64,000 bases of DNA from Methylorubrum aminovorans (GTDB lineage: Bacteria > Pseudomonadota > Alphaproteobacteria > Rhizobiales > Beijerinckiaceae). Positions within the stretch are counted from its first letter, which is position 1. Every line of letters starts with the position of its first letter. The notes under the pieces are model-generated. The model was given only the letters and a program-made list of their open reading frames with translations. It made no database searches and was not told the DNA's origin. A program made the translations under genes and the position numbers. This document shows positions 8,498 through 17,900 of the stretch, piece after piece. The stretch spans positions 53,923-117,922 of the forward strand of contig NZ_BPRC01000016.1 of assembly GCF_022179725.1 (NCBI RefSeq). The letters run 5' to 3'.

Positions 8498-9592
8498 CTA
8501 CCAGACCGGATCGAGGCGGATGTCGGCGGGCATGGCATTCTGCTTGACCGGCAACAGGTAGAGCCGGGCGAAGGTCACCGCCGCGACCACGGTCTGAGCA
8601 CCGTGCTTCAGCTTGCCCGACAGGCCTCCTTCCGCCTTGGCGGCGGCGATCTTGTCGGCGCAGACCAAGAGCCGGTCGAGTCCCGCCTTGAAGCGCGGAT
8701 CGTCGAGGTCGAGGGTGATCGGGAAGGTCTGCTTCGAGATCTCGGAGGTGATCCGGAACACCTTGAAGTCGTAGTCGGTCGGATCGACCCCGAGCGCCTT
8801 GTGAAAGGCCGGGCGGCAATGGTCGCGGACATACATCGTCGCGAACACGGCCAGCAGGAAGAAGCGGATCCAGTAGCGGTTGACCCCCGTCGTCAGCCGC
8901 GGGTTGGCGCGCATGAGCAGCGCGAACGCCTCGCCGTGGCGGAACTCGTCGTTGCACCACTTCTCGAACCACTTGAAGATCGGGTGGATGCGCCGCTCCG
9001 GATGTCGCTCCAGCTCGCGATAGATGGTGATGTAGCGGGCGTAGCCGATCTTCTCGGAGAGGTAGGTCGCGTAGAAGATGAACTTCGGCTTGAAGAAGGT
9101 GTACTTCTTCGCCTTCGTCAGGAAGCCGAGATCGACGCCGACGCCGAAATCTTTCAGCGTGTCGTTGATGAAGCCGGCATGCCGCGCCTCGTCGCGGCTC
9201 ATGAAGCCGAACAGTTCCTTGATGTCCTTGTTCTTGGCCCGCTTGCGCATCTCCGCGTAGAGGACGCAGCCCGAGAACTCGGCGGTGATCGAGGACACGA
9301 GGAAGTCGAGGAACTCCTTGCGCAGCTCTGGGTCCATCTCGGCGAGGTCGCAATCGAACTCCTCGTTGCGCACGAAGTGCCGCTTGTTCGGGTCCGAGCG
9401 CAGCTCCTCGATCAGGATGTCCCACTCGCGGCGCACCGGCTCGACATCGGTTCGGTCGAGCTCGTCGAAATCCGTGGTGTAGAAGCGCGGGCTCAGGAAC
9501 GTCGTCTGCTGCGCGCTCTTGGTCGATTCGTTGAGCGGCTGGCGCGGGAACGGCACTCCCGTATCGGCTTGGGGCTGGACGTTGGCGTTCAC
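8498..9592 (-). CDS. acsF: Aerobic magnesium-protoporphyrin IX monomethyl ester oxidative cyclase
   Basis: This di-iron enzyme has 364 residues and closes the isocyclic ring of bacteriochlorophyll using O2. The carboxylate/histidine ligand motifs are visible: an EFSG Glu, DEARH near residue 135 and DEFRHGEAF near residue 218. The start is GTG with a strong GGAGGA site 6 bp upstream; it overlaps the stop of the preceding small gene (GTGA). The oxygen-dependent form fits an aerobic phototroph. The anaerobic B12/radical-SAM form bchE is not in this window. Confidence 0.95.
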   Translation of the reverse strand: MNANVQPQADTGVPFPRQPLNESTKSAQQTTFLSPRFYTTDFDELDRTDVEPVRREWDILIEELRSDPNKRHFVRNEEFDCDLAEMDPELRKEFLDFLVSSITAEFSGCVLYAEMRKRAKNKDIKELFGFMSRDEARHAGFINDTLKDFGVGVDLGFLTKAKKYTFFKPKFIFYATYLSEKIGYARYITIYRELERHPERRIHPIFKWFEKWCNDEFRHGEAFALLMRANPRLTTGVNRYWIRFFLLAVFATMYVRDHCRPAFHKALGVDPTDYDFKVFRITSEISKQTFPITLDLDDPRFKAGLDRLLVCADKIAAAKAEGGLSGKLKHGAQTVVAAVTFARLYLLPVKQNAMPADIRLDPVW

Positions 9593-9885
9593 AGCTTCCT
9601 CCGTTCGGAAAAGCTCACCTCGTAGAGCTCGGTCAACTCGAGATGGGCGATCAGCTTGGTCCAGGCCCGCTCCAGCCGGCCTGCGCGGGTGACGGTGGCG
9701 GTGCGGCGTACGGTGATGCGCTCGCCGTAGGGCACCTCGGTCGGCGCATCGTGAACCTGGACCTCGTCACCGGGCTCGATCTCGAACCCGCCATCGAGCG
9801 TCACATGCGCGTGCAGGCTCTCCGGCGTCTGCTCGATCTCGATGGTGCAGGGCACCTCGACGACCGTCTTGCCGATCCAGGCCAT
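9589..9885 (-). CDS. Small conserved protein of the puh operon, function unknown
   Basis: The protein has 98 residues, starting MAWIGKTVVEVPC. It is all-beta in appearance, with alternating hydrophobic residues and a VPYGERITVRRTATVTRAG segment, and no membrane helix or signal. It sits between puhC and acsF, a position where purple-bacterial clusters usually carry a small uncharacterised ORF. An ATG six codons earlier (9903) overlaps the puhC stop as TGATG; I favour 9885 because GGGAGAGGGGG lies 5 bp before it. A role in cyclase function or complex assembly is inferred only from location. Confidence 0.75.
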   Translation of the reverse strand: MAWIGKTVVEVPCTIEIEQTPESLHAHVTLDGGFEIEPGDEVQVHDAPTEVPYGERITVRRTATVTRAGRLERAWTKLIAHLELTELYEVSFSERRKL

Positions 9886-9902
9886 GACCGCCCCCTCTCC
9901 CA

Positions 9903-10373
9903 TCACCGCAGCTCCGTGCCGGGCAGCAGGCGGGCGAAGGCCTTCGCGTTCGAAGGGCCGAAGGCCAGCAGCTGCACTTGCCGCCCGGTGGCCCCATCCT
10001 CCAACGACAACGTGCCGTTGTCGAATCGCGTGAGGGTGAACGGCGGTTCGCGGCTTAGGCCCTCCCGCTGCCGGGCCTGGGCGAGTCCGCGCAGGGTTCC
10101 GCGGATGAAGCCGTCCTGCCCAGGCTCGATCCGGGCGACCAGCGTTCCGCGCTCGGCGTTGCGCAGATCGATGGCGCCGTCCGGTTGGTCCTCGGCGTGG
10201 AAGGCCAGGGTTTGGATCGGGCGGGCTGGGCGCTCCTCCGGCACCCGCTCCTGGCCGCGCCCGAGGGCCACCGCGAGCAGCGACACTCCGAGCAGGGCCG
10301 CGACGGCCAGCAGCGCCGGCCGCTGAGACGGTGGCTTCTCCGGCTGTCGGCGGAAGTTGAGCTCGACGGGCAT
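9903..10373 (-). CDS. puhC: Photosynthetic complex assembly protein PuhC
   Basis: The protein has 156 residues, with an N-terminal membrane helix at about residues 21-38 and a periplasmic domain containing DLRNAERGTLVARIEPGQDGFIRGTLRGLAQAR, interrupted here only for description. PuhC is needed for efficient assembly of the reaction-centre/LH1 core. A GGGGAGGG ribosome site lies 5 bp before the ATG. It lies 15 bp after puhB, matching the conserved puhABC order. Confidence 0.88.
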   Translation of the reverse strand: MPVELNFRRQPEKPPSQRPALLAVAALLGVSLLAVALGRGQERVPEERPARPIQTLAFHAEDQPDGAIDLRNAERGTLVARIEPGQDGFIRGTLRGLAQARQREGLSREPPFTLTRFDNGTLSLEDGATGRQVQLLAFGPSNAKAFARLLPGTELR

Positions 10374-10388
10374 CGATCCCTCCCCTGG

Positions 10389-11072
10389 CTACCGGGCACC
10401 GGCGGCGACGAGACCGCCCCGCGTGACACTTGCCCGATCGGCTGCCGCGACGGATTCCCCCGTGCGGGTTGGGTCTACGGCAACACCGCCGGCCTGGGCT
10501 GCGAGCGCGGGCGCGAGCAGGGCTGCCACGCTCCGGGCATCGGGGACCGAGCGCAGCATCGGCTCCGGGCGGCTCACACGCCAGGGGCGGGCATGCGGCC
10601 ACAGATGCAGGTAGGCGACCCGCTCGCCCGGCGGCAATTGCAGGGGGATATCGCCGCTGCCGTCCGAGAACAGTCGCAGATCCGCCGACTCGATTTGGGC
10701 CAGCGGCAGGTTGAGGGTGATCGGCAGGGCGATGCCGACATGAAGGACCATGCGCCGGTCGGTGAGCGTGTAGACCGTGGTGCGGTGGACGAGCCAGGCG
10801 AGGAAGGTCAGCAGCCCGAGAGCCACGAGACCGATCAGCAGGGTCGTGCCGGCCACGGTGAGCGCGCGCGCCGGCCCCGCGGTCGCGGCGGCGCCGACCG
10901 CCAGCACCGTGGCAGTGCCGGCGAACCACGCCATCACGAGCCGAGCATGGAAGGCGCGCAGCAACACACCGGGCAAAGTCGGGGCGCCGCGCCACAGGAT
11001 GCGCTCCCCCGGCGGCAGCGGACCGGGCAGGCCGCGCAACGTTCCCTCGGGCAGGAAATCCGACTCGCTCAT
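10389..11072 (-). CDS. puhB: Photosynthetic complex assembly protein PuhB (PH-like domain)
   Basis: The protein has 227 residues. After an LPPGERILWRGAP motif typical of bacterial PH-domain membrane proteins come two or three membrane helices, then the segment VYTLTDRRMVLHVGIALP. PuhB is a reaction-centre assembly factor in Rhodobacter. It sits between puhA and puhC in the conserved order, 11 bp after puhA. Confidence 0.88.
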   Translation of the reverse strand: MSESDFLPEGTLRGLPGPLPPGERILWRGAPTLPGVLLRAFHARLVMAWFAGTATVLAVGAAATAGPARALTVAGTTLLIGLVALGLLTFLAWLVHRTTVYTLTDRRMVLHVGIALPITLNLPLAQIESADLRLFSDGSGDIPLQLPPGERVAYLHLWPHARPWRVSRPEPMLRSVPDARSVAALLAPALAAQAGGVAVDPTRTGESVAAADRASVTRGGLVAAGAR

Positions 11073-11083
11073 AGGATCGGCCC

Positions 11084-11857
11084 TCAGAGAATGGGTTCTT
11101 GGCGGGCGGGCGAGGCGTAGAGGGTACCGGCGCCGAAATACGCCATGATCCGTTCCTCCTCGAGCAGGGTGACGGAGTCCGGATCCTTGATGTCGGGGAT
11201 GTCGGCGAATTGCGCCGCCAGCAGCGCTTCGGTTTTCACCGTGCGGGAGAAGCGGCCGGTGGTGCAGAAGGTCACCGGCATCAGCACCCGGCGCCCGCCC
11301 GCCCCGAGTTCCACCTCGTAGTAGCGCACGAAGGATTCGCCGCGATCGACCCAGAGATCGACGACGGTGCCTGCGACCTGTCGGTCGGCGCCGAAGACCG
11401 GCATGCCGATCGGGTTCGGTCCGTCCTCGTGGACCACGAAGGCTTCGGCGACGCGCAACGGAACGATGCGGTACTGCGAGTCCCAGGTCCGGTCGTGCTC
11501 GTCATGGCGCGGCACCCAGGAGCCGGGGCCGACGCCGGCCTGCAGCGAGGTGTCGGTGCGGAAGTAGGGGGCGCCGGGGAAGACCTCGCGGCGGGCGCTC
11601 GGCACGTTCGCATCGTAGGCGACGTTGGTCTGCGGCGCATACATCGTGTGGCCGCTCGACAGGTGGAATGCCTTCGGCGTGGGAATCAGGATCGGATCCG
11701 GGCTCTTCAGGCGGCCTGCGGCCTCGTTCTCGAGCGGGTAACCCTCGCGCCGATCCTCGCGGCGCAGGTAGAAGACGAGGCCCGCAAAGAAGATCCAGAA
11801 CGCGTAGAGCGTGACCTGAGCGACGTCGATGTAACCGGTGATCTCGCCTCTGGGCAT
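11084..11857 (-). CDS. puhA: Photosynthetic reaction centre H subunit
   Basis: The protein has 257 residues. It has the single N-terminal membrane helix of the H subunit (VAQVTLYAFWIFFAGLVFYL) followed by RREDRREGYPLE and a cytoplasmic PRC-barrel domain with GMPVFGADRQVAGTVVDLWVD. The H subunit caps the L/M core at the cytoplasmic face and guides proton uptake to QB. GGAGG lies 6 bp before the start at 11857; the open frame continues upstream but into lhaA. Confidence 0.96.
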   Translation of the reverse strand: MPRGEITGYIDVAQVTLYAFWIFFAGLVFYLRREDRREGYPLENEAAGRLKSPDPILIPTPKAFHLSSGHTMYAPQTNVAYDANVPSARREVFPGAPYFRTDTSLQAGVGPGSWVPRHDEHDRTWDSQYRIVPLRVAEAFVVHEDGPNPIGMPVFGADRQVAGTVVDLWVDRGESFVRYYEVELGAGGRRVLMPVTFCTTGRFSRTVKTEALLAAQFADIPDIKDPDSVTLLEEERIMAYFGAGTLYASPARQEPIL

Positions 11858-11870
11858 GGCAGGCCTCCGA

Positions 11871-13316
11871 TCAGGTGGGACGATTGACGAGGGGGTCGAA
11901 CGAACCGGCGCGCCGCTCGTCCGCATGGCTGGAACGGGGGGCATCCGCGCGCACCAGCGGGCCGAGCGCCACCAGCGTCGCGAACAGCAGCGCGATTTCG
12001 ACGTGGTAGACGATGAGGTAGCCGATCGCCGGCTCGTTCATCCCCTCGCCGAGGGCACCCGACTGCGCCACCGCGGCGCCGAGATCGCGCAGGATGCCGC
12101 TGGCGGCGATGGCGAGGCCCGCGGCGGTGGCCTGAGCCGCGCCCCAGGCGCCCAGCGCGAGGCCGGTATCCTCCGGCCCGGCCTTGGCCATGGAGGCGGT
12201 GAGCGTGCCATGGGCGAACAACCCGCCGCCGATGCCGATCAGGGTGACGCCGGCGGCAAACAGCCGGGCCGAGGCAAGGGGGGCTGCAAAGATCACTGCC
12301 GAGAAGGCGGCGATGCCGATCACCGCGCCCGTCGCCGCGACCCGGTAGGGATCGCCGCCGCGGTTGAGCCAGCGTGCCGCCGCGATCAGACCGAGCCCGC
12401 CGCCGGCCGCGAGCATCGCGGTGAGCGCCGTGGTCTGCGCCACGGTGAGGCCGAGAATCTGGCCGCCATAGGGTTCGAGCAGGATGTCCTGCATCGAGAA
12501 CGCTGCGGTGCCGAGCGCGATCGCTGCGAGCCGCCGCCTTGCAGTGCCCTCCCCGGCATAGCCGCGCCAGGATTGGGAGAAGCTCGGCCGTGCGGCTGCT
12601 CGGTCGGTGCGGCGAGGATCGCGCGGCTCCTGCTTCCACAGGGCGACGCCGTTGAGCACGATCGTGATCAGCGCCGCGCCCTGGATCACCTGGATCAGGC
12701 GGACGGCCGAAAAGTTCGCCAGCGCTAGCCCGAACAGCACGGCGCTGCCCATCATGCCGGCGAGCAGCATGGCGCACAGCAGCGCCACCACCTTAGGGCG
12801 GGCATGCGCAGGGGCGAGGTCGGTGGCGAGTGCCAGCCCGACGGTCTGCGTGGTGTGAAGACCCGCGCCGACCAGCAGGAAGGCGAGCGCGGCCGCGACA
12901 TGGCCGACCCAGAGCGGGCCGGTGGTGTCGCCCGACAGGATCAGCAGGGCGAACGGCATAATCGCCAGCCCGCCGAATTGCAGCAGCGTGCCGAACCAGA
13001 TGTAGGGCACCCGCCGCCAGCCGAGCACCGAGCGGTGCGTGTCCGAGCGGAAGCCGACCAGCGCCCGCAGGGGGGCGAACAGCAGCGGCAGCGACAGCAT
13101 CACGGCAACGATCCAGGCCGGCACCGCAAGCTCGACGATCATCACCCGGTTGAGCGTTCCGATCAGTAGCACGGCGGCCATGCCGACCGTGACCTGGAAC
13201 AGCGCGAGCCGCATCAGCCGCCCGAGCGGCAACTCCTTCGTCGCCGCGTCGGCGAACGGAAGGATCGCCGGGCCGAGGCGGAGCAGCGCCTGGGTGATGG
13301 CGAGGCCAGATTTCAT
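11871..13316 (-). CDS. lhaA: Light-harvesting 1 assembly protein LhaA (PucC/BCD family transporter)
   Basis: The protein has 481 residues and 12 predicted membrane helices of the major facilitator type. It has signature segments LNRVMIVELAVPAW, FRSDTHRSVLGWRRVPYIW and HGTLTASMAKAGPEDTGLALGAWGAAQATAAG, given in pieces. LhaA is required for LH1 assembly and is thought to handle bacteriochlorophyll delivery. It overlaps the bchM stop by ATGA and precedes puhA by 13 bp. A paralogue lies at 25631-26998. Confidence 0.92.
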   Translation of the reverse strand: MKSGLAITQALLRLGPAILPFADAATKELPLGRLMRLALFQVTVGMAAVLLIGTLNRVMIVELAVPAWIVAVMLSLPLLFAPLRALVGFRSDTHRSVLGWRRVPYIWFGTLLQFGGLAIMPFALLILSGDTTGPLWVGHVAAALAFLLVGAGLHTTQTVGLALATDLAPAHARPKVVALLCAMLLAGMMGSAVLFGLALANFSAVRLIQVIQGAALITIVLNGVALWKQEPRDPRRTDRAAARPSFSQSWRGYAGEGTARRRLAAIALGTAAFSMQDILLEPYGGQILGLTVAQTTALTAMLAAGGGLGLIAAARWLNRGGDPYRVAATGAVIGIAAFSAVIFAAPLASARLFAAGVTLIGIGGGLFAHGTLTASMAKAGPEDTGLALGAWGAAQATAAGLAIAASGILRDLGAAVAQSGALGEGMNEPAIGYLIVYHVEIALLFATLVALGPLVRADAPRSSHADERRAGSFDPLVNRPT

Positions 13317-14044
13317 CGAGCCGCTCCACTCTCGGTCGCGGGCGACGCCGTCTTGCGCAGCTCGATCGCGTTCGAGAGGTAGAACCCGCTGTTGACTCTA
13401 TGCGTCCGCGCGACGGCGAAACGCGCCAGGGCCCGCTCCCCGCCAATGCGCCGCCGCAGGCCGCTCTCGGTGATCGGCACGATGGCGGGGGCTCGGTCGG
13501 CCTTCGGGAACAGCTTGCCGGCGGTGTGCATGATCGTCAGCAGCACGGTCCGCGGGGCGACGGTGAACAGCAGGCTGCCGTCGGTGCGCAGGGAGAGTTC
13601 GGCGAGCGCCCGGACGATGTCCGGCGCCTGATAATGGATCAGCGAATCCATCGCGACGACGTGGTCGAAGCGGCCGAGCCAGGGGTCGAGCATGTCACCG
13701 ACCCGGAACGTGACCGAGCCGGGGCCGGGGATCGTGGGCAGGCGCTCGCGAGCGAGCCCGATCAGCGTCGGCGAGACGTCGATCGCGGTCACTTCCGCCC
13801 CTCGGCGCGCGGCCTCGACCGCGAGCGCTCCGGTGCCGCAGCCGGCATCGAGCAGGCGCAGGCCGGTCAAATCCGCGGGCAGCCAGCCGAGCAGGTTGGC
13901 CCGCATGGTGTCGCGTCCGGCCCGCACCGTCGCGCGGATCTTCGAGACCGGCGCGTCGGAAGTGAGGCGCGACCACGCCTCGACCGCGGTGCGGTCGAAG
14001 TAGGTCTCCAACTGAGAACGGCGGGTGAGGTAGGGCGTGCTCAT
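13313..14044 (-). CDS. bchM: Magnesium-protoporphyrin IX O-methyltransferase
   Basis: This class I SAM-dependent methyltransferase has 243 residues, with the SAM motif LLDAGCGTGALAVEAA and acidic ribose-binding Asp in VTAIDVSP. It methylates the ring C propionate of Mg-protoporphyrin IX after BchH. The start overlaps the bchL stop by one base (TGATG) and has no ribosome site of its own, so translation is probably coupled. Confidence 0.95.
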   Translation of the reverse strand: MSTPYLTRRSQLETYFDRTAVEAWSRLTSDAPVSKIRATVRAGRDTMRANLLGWLPADLTGLRLLDAGCGTGALAVEAARRGAEVTAIDVSPTLIGLARERLPTIPGPGSVTFRVGDMLDPWLGRFDHVVAMDSLIHYQAPDIVRALAELSLRTDGSLLFTVAPRTVLLTIMHTAGKLFPKADRAPAIVPITESGLRRRIGGERALARFAVARTHRVNSGFYLSNAIELRKTASPATESGAAR

Positions 14045-14937
14045 CAGTCGAATCCGAGAAATTCGAACAGGTCGCGGTCCTTCATCGGCGCGGCCTCGCA
14101 GGGGTCGGCCCCGGCCCAGAGCGTCTCGGCGAGCCGCATGTACTCGTCGGTGACGGCCTTCAGCTCGGGCGACGGGTCCATCTCGAACAAAGTCGATTTC
14201 TTCAGGCGCGAGCGCCGCACCACGTCGAGGTCGGGGAAATGCGCCAGACGGCGCAGGCCCACGGCCGCGTTGAAGCGGTCGATCTCGTCGGTCCCCGCCG
14301 AGCGGTTGGCGATGACGCCGCCGAGGCGCACCCCGTAGTTCTTCGACTTGGAGTGGATCGCTGCGACGATCCGGTTCATCGCGAAGATCGAATCGAAGTC
14401 GTTGGCGGTGACGATCAGCGCCCGGTCGGCGTGCTGGAGCGGCGAGGCGAAGCCGCCGCAGACCACGTCGCCGAGGACATCGAACACGACGACGTCGGTA
14501 TCCTCCAGGAGGTGATGCTCCTTGAGGAGCTTCACCGTCTGCCCGACGACGTAGCCGCCGCAGCCGGTACCGGCGGGCGGGCCGCCGGCCTCGACGCATT
14601 TCACGCCGTTATAGCCCTCGACCACGAAGTCTTCCGGCCGCAACTCCTCGGAGTGGAAGTTCACCGATTCGAGCGCGTCGATCACGGTCGGCGCGAGGCG
14701 CTTCGTGAGCGTGAAGGTCGAGTCGTGCTTCGGGTCGCAGCCGATCTGCAGCACGCGCTTGCCGAGCTTCGAAAAGGCCACCGAGAGGTTCGAAGAGGTG
14801 GTGGACTTGCCGATCCCGCCCTTGCCGTAGACCGCGAAGACCTTGGCGGTCTCGATCCGGTCGTCCGGATCGAGCGCGACCTGAAGGCTGCCCTCCTCGC
14901 GGCGGATCGGGACCGGATTGCGGATGGCGATGTTCAT
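14044..14937 (-). CDS. bchL: Dark-operative protochlorophyllide reductase iron-sulfur ATP-binding protein
   Basis: This NifH-like protein has 297 residues, with Walker A YGKGGIGKSTTSSN and the two Cys that hold the bridging 4Fe-4S cluster of the dimer (AGTGCGGYVVGQ and DVVCGGF). It delivers electrons, driven by ATP, to BchN-BchB for light-independent reduction of protochlorophyllide ring D. AGGAG lies 7 bp upstream of the ATG, inside the end of bchH; the two genes overlap by ATGA. Confidence 0.97.
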   Translation of the reverse strand: MNIAIRNPVPIRREEGSLQVALDPDDRIETAKVFAVYGKGGIGKSTTSSNLSVAFSKLGKRVLQIGCDPKHDSTFTLTKRLAPTVIDALESVNFHSEELRPEDFVVEGYNGVKCVEAGGPPAGTGCGGYVVGQTVKLLKEHHLLEDTDVVVFDVLGDVVCGGFASPLQHADRALIVTANDFDSIFAMNRIVAAIHSKSKNYGVRLGGVIANRSAGTDEIDRFNAAVGLRRLAHFPDLDVVRRSRLKKSTLFEMDPSPELKAVTDEYMRLAETLWAGADPCEAAPMKDRDLFEFLGFD

Positions 14938-17900
14938 GCCGCGACTCCTGCGGTGAGGCCGGGTGTGACGCCCTCCAGCCGGTCTTCCAGTTCCTCCTCG
15001 GCGCGGTCGAGCGCGTCGCGCATCGCCGGGTCGGGAGTCCAGAAGCCGCGGCGGTGAGCCTCGATCAGGCGGCTCGCGACCTTGGCGCAGGCCGTGGGGT
15101 TCAGCGTCGCCATGCGGTCGCGCATCGCGTCGTCGAGCACGAAGGTCTCGGTGATGCGCTCGTAGATCCAGGGCTGCACCGCGCCGGCGGTGGCGGACCA
15201 GCCGACGGTGTTGGTCAGCGTCGCCTCGATCTGGCGCACGCCCTCGTAGCCGTGGCCGAGCAGGCCCTCGTACCATTTCGGGTTGAGCATGCGGGTGCGG
15301 GTCTCCAGCGCCACCTGCTCGTCGAGGGAGCGCACGCGCCCCTCCCCGCGGGTCTGGTCGCTGATGTAGATCGGCACCGCCTCGCCGCGGGCGCGGGCGA
15401 CTGCCCGGCCCATGCCGCCGAGCCCGTCGAAGTAGTGATCGACGGATGTGACGCCGAGTTCGACCGAATCGAGGTTCTGGTAGGCGAGATCGACCCGCGC
15501 GAGCACCGCCTTCATCAGGTCGCGTCGCGGCTCGGGGCGGCCGGTGCGGCCGTAGGCGAAGCTCTTCCTTCGTGAGAACGTCTCGCAGAGTTCGTCCTGG
15601 TCGTCCCAGCGGCCGGATTCGACGAGATGGTTGACGTTGGCGCCGTAGGCCCCCTCCGCATTGGAGAAGACCCGCAGGGCCGCCGTCTCGAAGTCGCAGC
15701 CCTGCTCGGCCTGGATCGCCAGCGCGTGCTTGCGCACGAAGTTTCTCTCGATCGGCTCTTCCGCGCTCGCCGCCATGAAGCTCGCTTCCGCGAGCAGTTT
15801 CGTCTGCAGGGGTAGGAGATCGCGAAAGATGCCGGAGAGCGTGACCACCGCGTCGATGCGCGGGCGGCCGAGGCTTTCGAGCGGGATCAGCTCGGCTCCG
15901 GCCAGCCGGCCGTAACCGTCGAAGCGGGGTGCCGCGCCGATCAGGGCCAGCGCCTGGGCGATGGGGCCGCCCTCGCTCTTCAGGTTGTCGGTGCCCCACA
16001 GGACCAGGGCGACGCTCTCCGGCAGGGGCCGCCCTTCCGCGAGGTGGCGCTCCAGCACCCGCGCCACCTGCTTGGCGCCGTCGGCCAGCGCGAAGGCTGT
16101 CGGCAAGCGGTAGGGGTCGAAGCCGTGCAGGTTGCGCCCCGTGGGCAGGATGCCGGGATTGCGCAGCAGGTCGCCGCCCGCGACCGGGGCGACGAAGCGT
16201 CCGTCCAGCGCCCGCATCAGCGCGGGCAGCTCGCTGTCGCGGGCGAGGTCGGCATCGATCCGGGCGAGATCGGCGAAGGCGGCCCGGTGGGTCTCGTCGG
16301 CGGGAAGGCCGGCGGCAGCCAACGCCTCGTTGAGAGACGCGCCCTCGATCAGGAGCTCGATTCCGGCGCGGGCTGGCTTGAGGCTGTGCGAGGCCTCCGC
16401 CAGGGCGAGGAGCAGGTCGACACGTTCCTCGCCGGCCATCCCCTGGCCGATCACGTGCAGGCCGTGCGGGATCAGCGTCTGCTCGAGTTCGAACAAAGCG
16501 GCGGCGAGCGCGGCGACGCGGGGACCGGGATTGCCCTCCCAGGCGGGCTCGGCCGGCACGAGATCGACGGCCGCGCCCTGCGCCTGGATGATCGCGGCGA
16601 GCGCCGTCCGCTCGGCCGTCGCTTCCGGCTCCAGACCGCGCCAGCGCTCGACCGAGGCTTTGAGATCGCACAGGCCGCGATAGAGCCCGGCGGCGGCGAG
16701 GCTCGGCGTGAGGTAGCTCACGAGCGTCGCGGCGGAGCGGCGCTTGGCGAGCGTGCCCTCGGACGGGTTGTTGGCGGCGTAGAGGTAGATGTTCGGCAGC
16801 GCGCCGATCAGCCGCTCGGGCCAGCACGCTTCCGACAATCCGGCCTGCTTGCCCGGCATGAATTCGAGCGCGCCGTGGGTGCCGAAATGCAGCACCGCGT
16901 CGGCGGAGAAATCCTCGCGCAGCCAGCGGTAGAAGGCGCTGAAGGCGTGGGTCGGGGCGAAGCCCTGCTCGAACAGCAGCCGCATCGGGTCGCCCTCATA
17001 GCCGAAGGCGGGCTGCACACCGACGAAGACGTTGCCGAACTGCGCGCCGAGCACGAGGATGTCGGCGCCGTTGCTCTGGTGGCGGCCGGGCGCCGGGCCC
17101 CACTGCGCCTCGATTTCGGGCAGGTAGGTCTCGCGGCGGACGTGATCCTCGGCCGAGACGCGGGCATGGACGTTGGCCGGCGTGCCGTAGCGGGCGGCAT
17201 TGCCGCCGAGGATCGTCTCGCGCAGCGCATCAACGCTGTCGGGCACCGCGACGTCGTAGCCCTCGGCCTCGAGGCCGCGCAGGGTGTTCAGCAGCGAGGC
17301 GTAGACCGAGAGGAAGGCGGCCGAGCCGGTGGCGCCGGCATTGGGCGGGAAGTTGAACAGGATCACGGCCAAGCGCCGCTCACGCTTCGGCCGTCGCCGC
17401 AGGGACACGAGCCGATCGATCCGGGCAGCGAGCCGCTCCGCACGCTCGGGATGCACGCGCATGTCGCGGGCGTTGCCGGGGCCGGAAGCCGAGGAACGCC
17501 CGCCGAACACCATCGGCGCGGTGGCGCCGTCGAGTTCGGGGATCGCGACCATCATCGTCGCCTCGACCGGCGATAGGCCGCGCGAGCCCGCCTCCCATTG
17601 CTCGATCGTCTGGAATTCGAGCGCGTGAGCGGCGAGATAGGGCACGTCGAGCCGCGCCAGCGTCGCCTCGGCCGCCGCCGCGTCGTTGTAGGCCGGGCCG
17701 CCGACCAGCGAGAACCCGGTGAGCGAGACCAGCGCGTCGATCGCCGGACGGCCGTTCACGGTGAAGTAGGCGTCCACCGCCGGGCGATTGTCGAGGCCGG
17801 CGGCAAAGGCCGGCACCACCGAGAGCCCCTTGGCTTCCAGGGCGGCGATGACGCCGTCGTAATGCGCCGTGTTTCCGGCCAGCACGTAGGAGCGCATCAA

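Noticed and set aside
14938..16827. Upstream extension of the bchL frame through bchH
   Set aside because: The extension is Arg/Pro-rich out-of-frame reading of bchH; the family start with ribosome site is at 14937.
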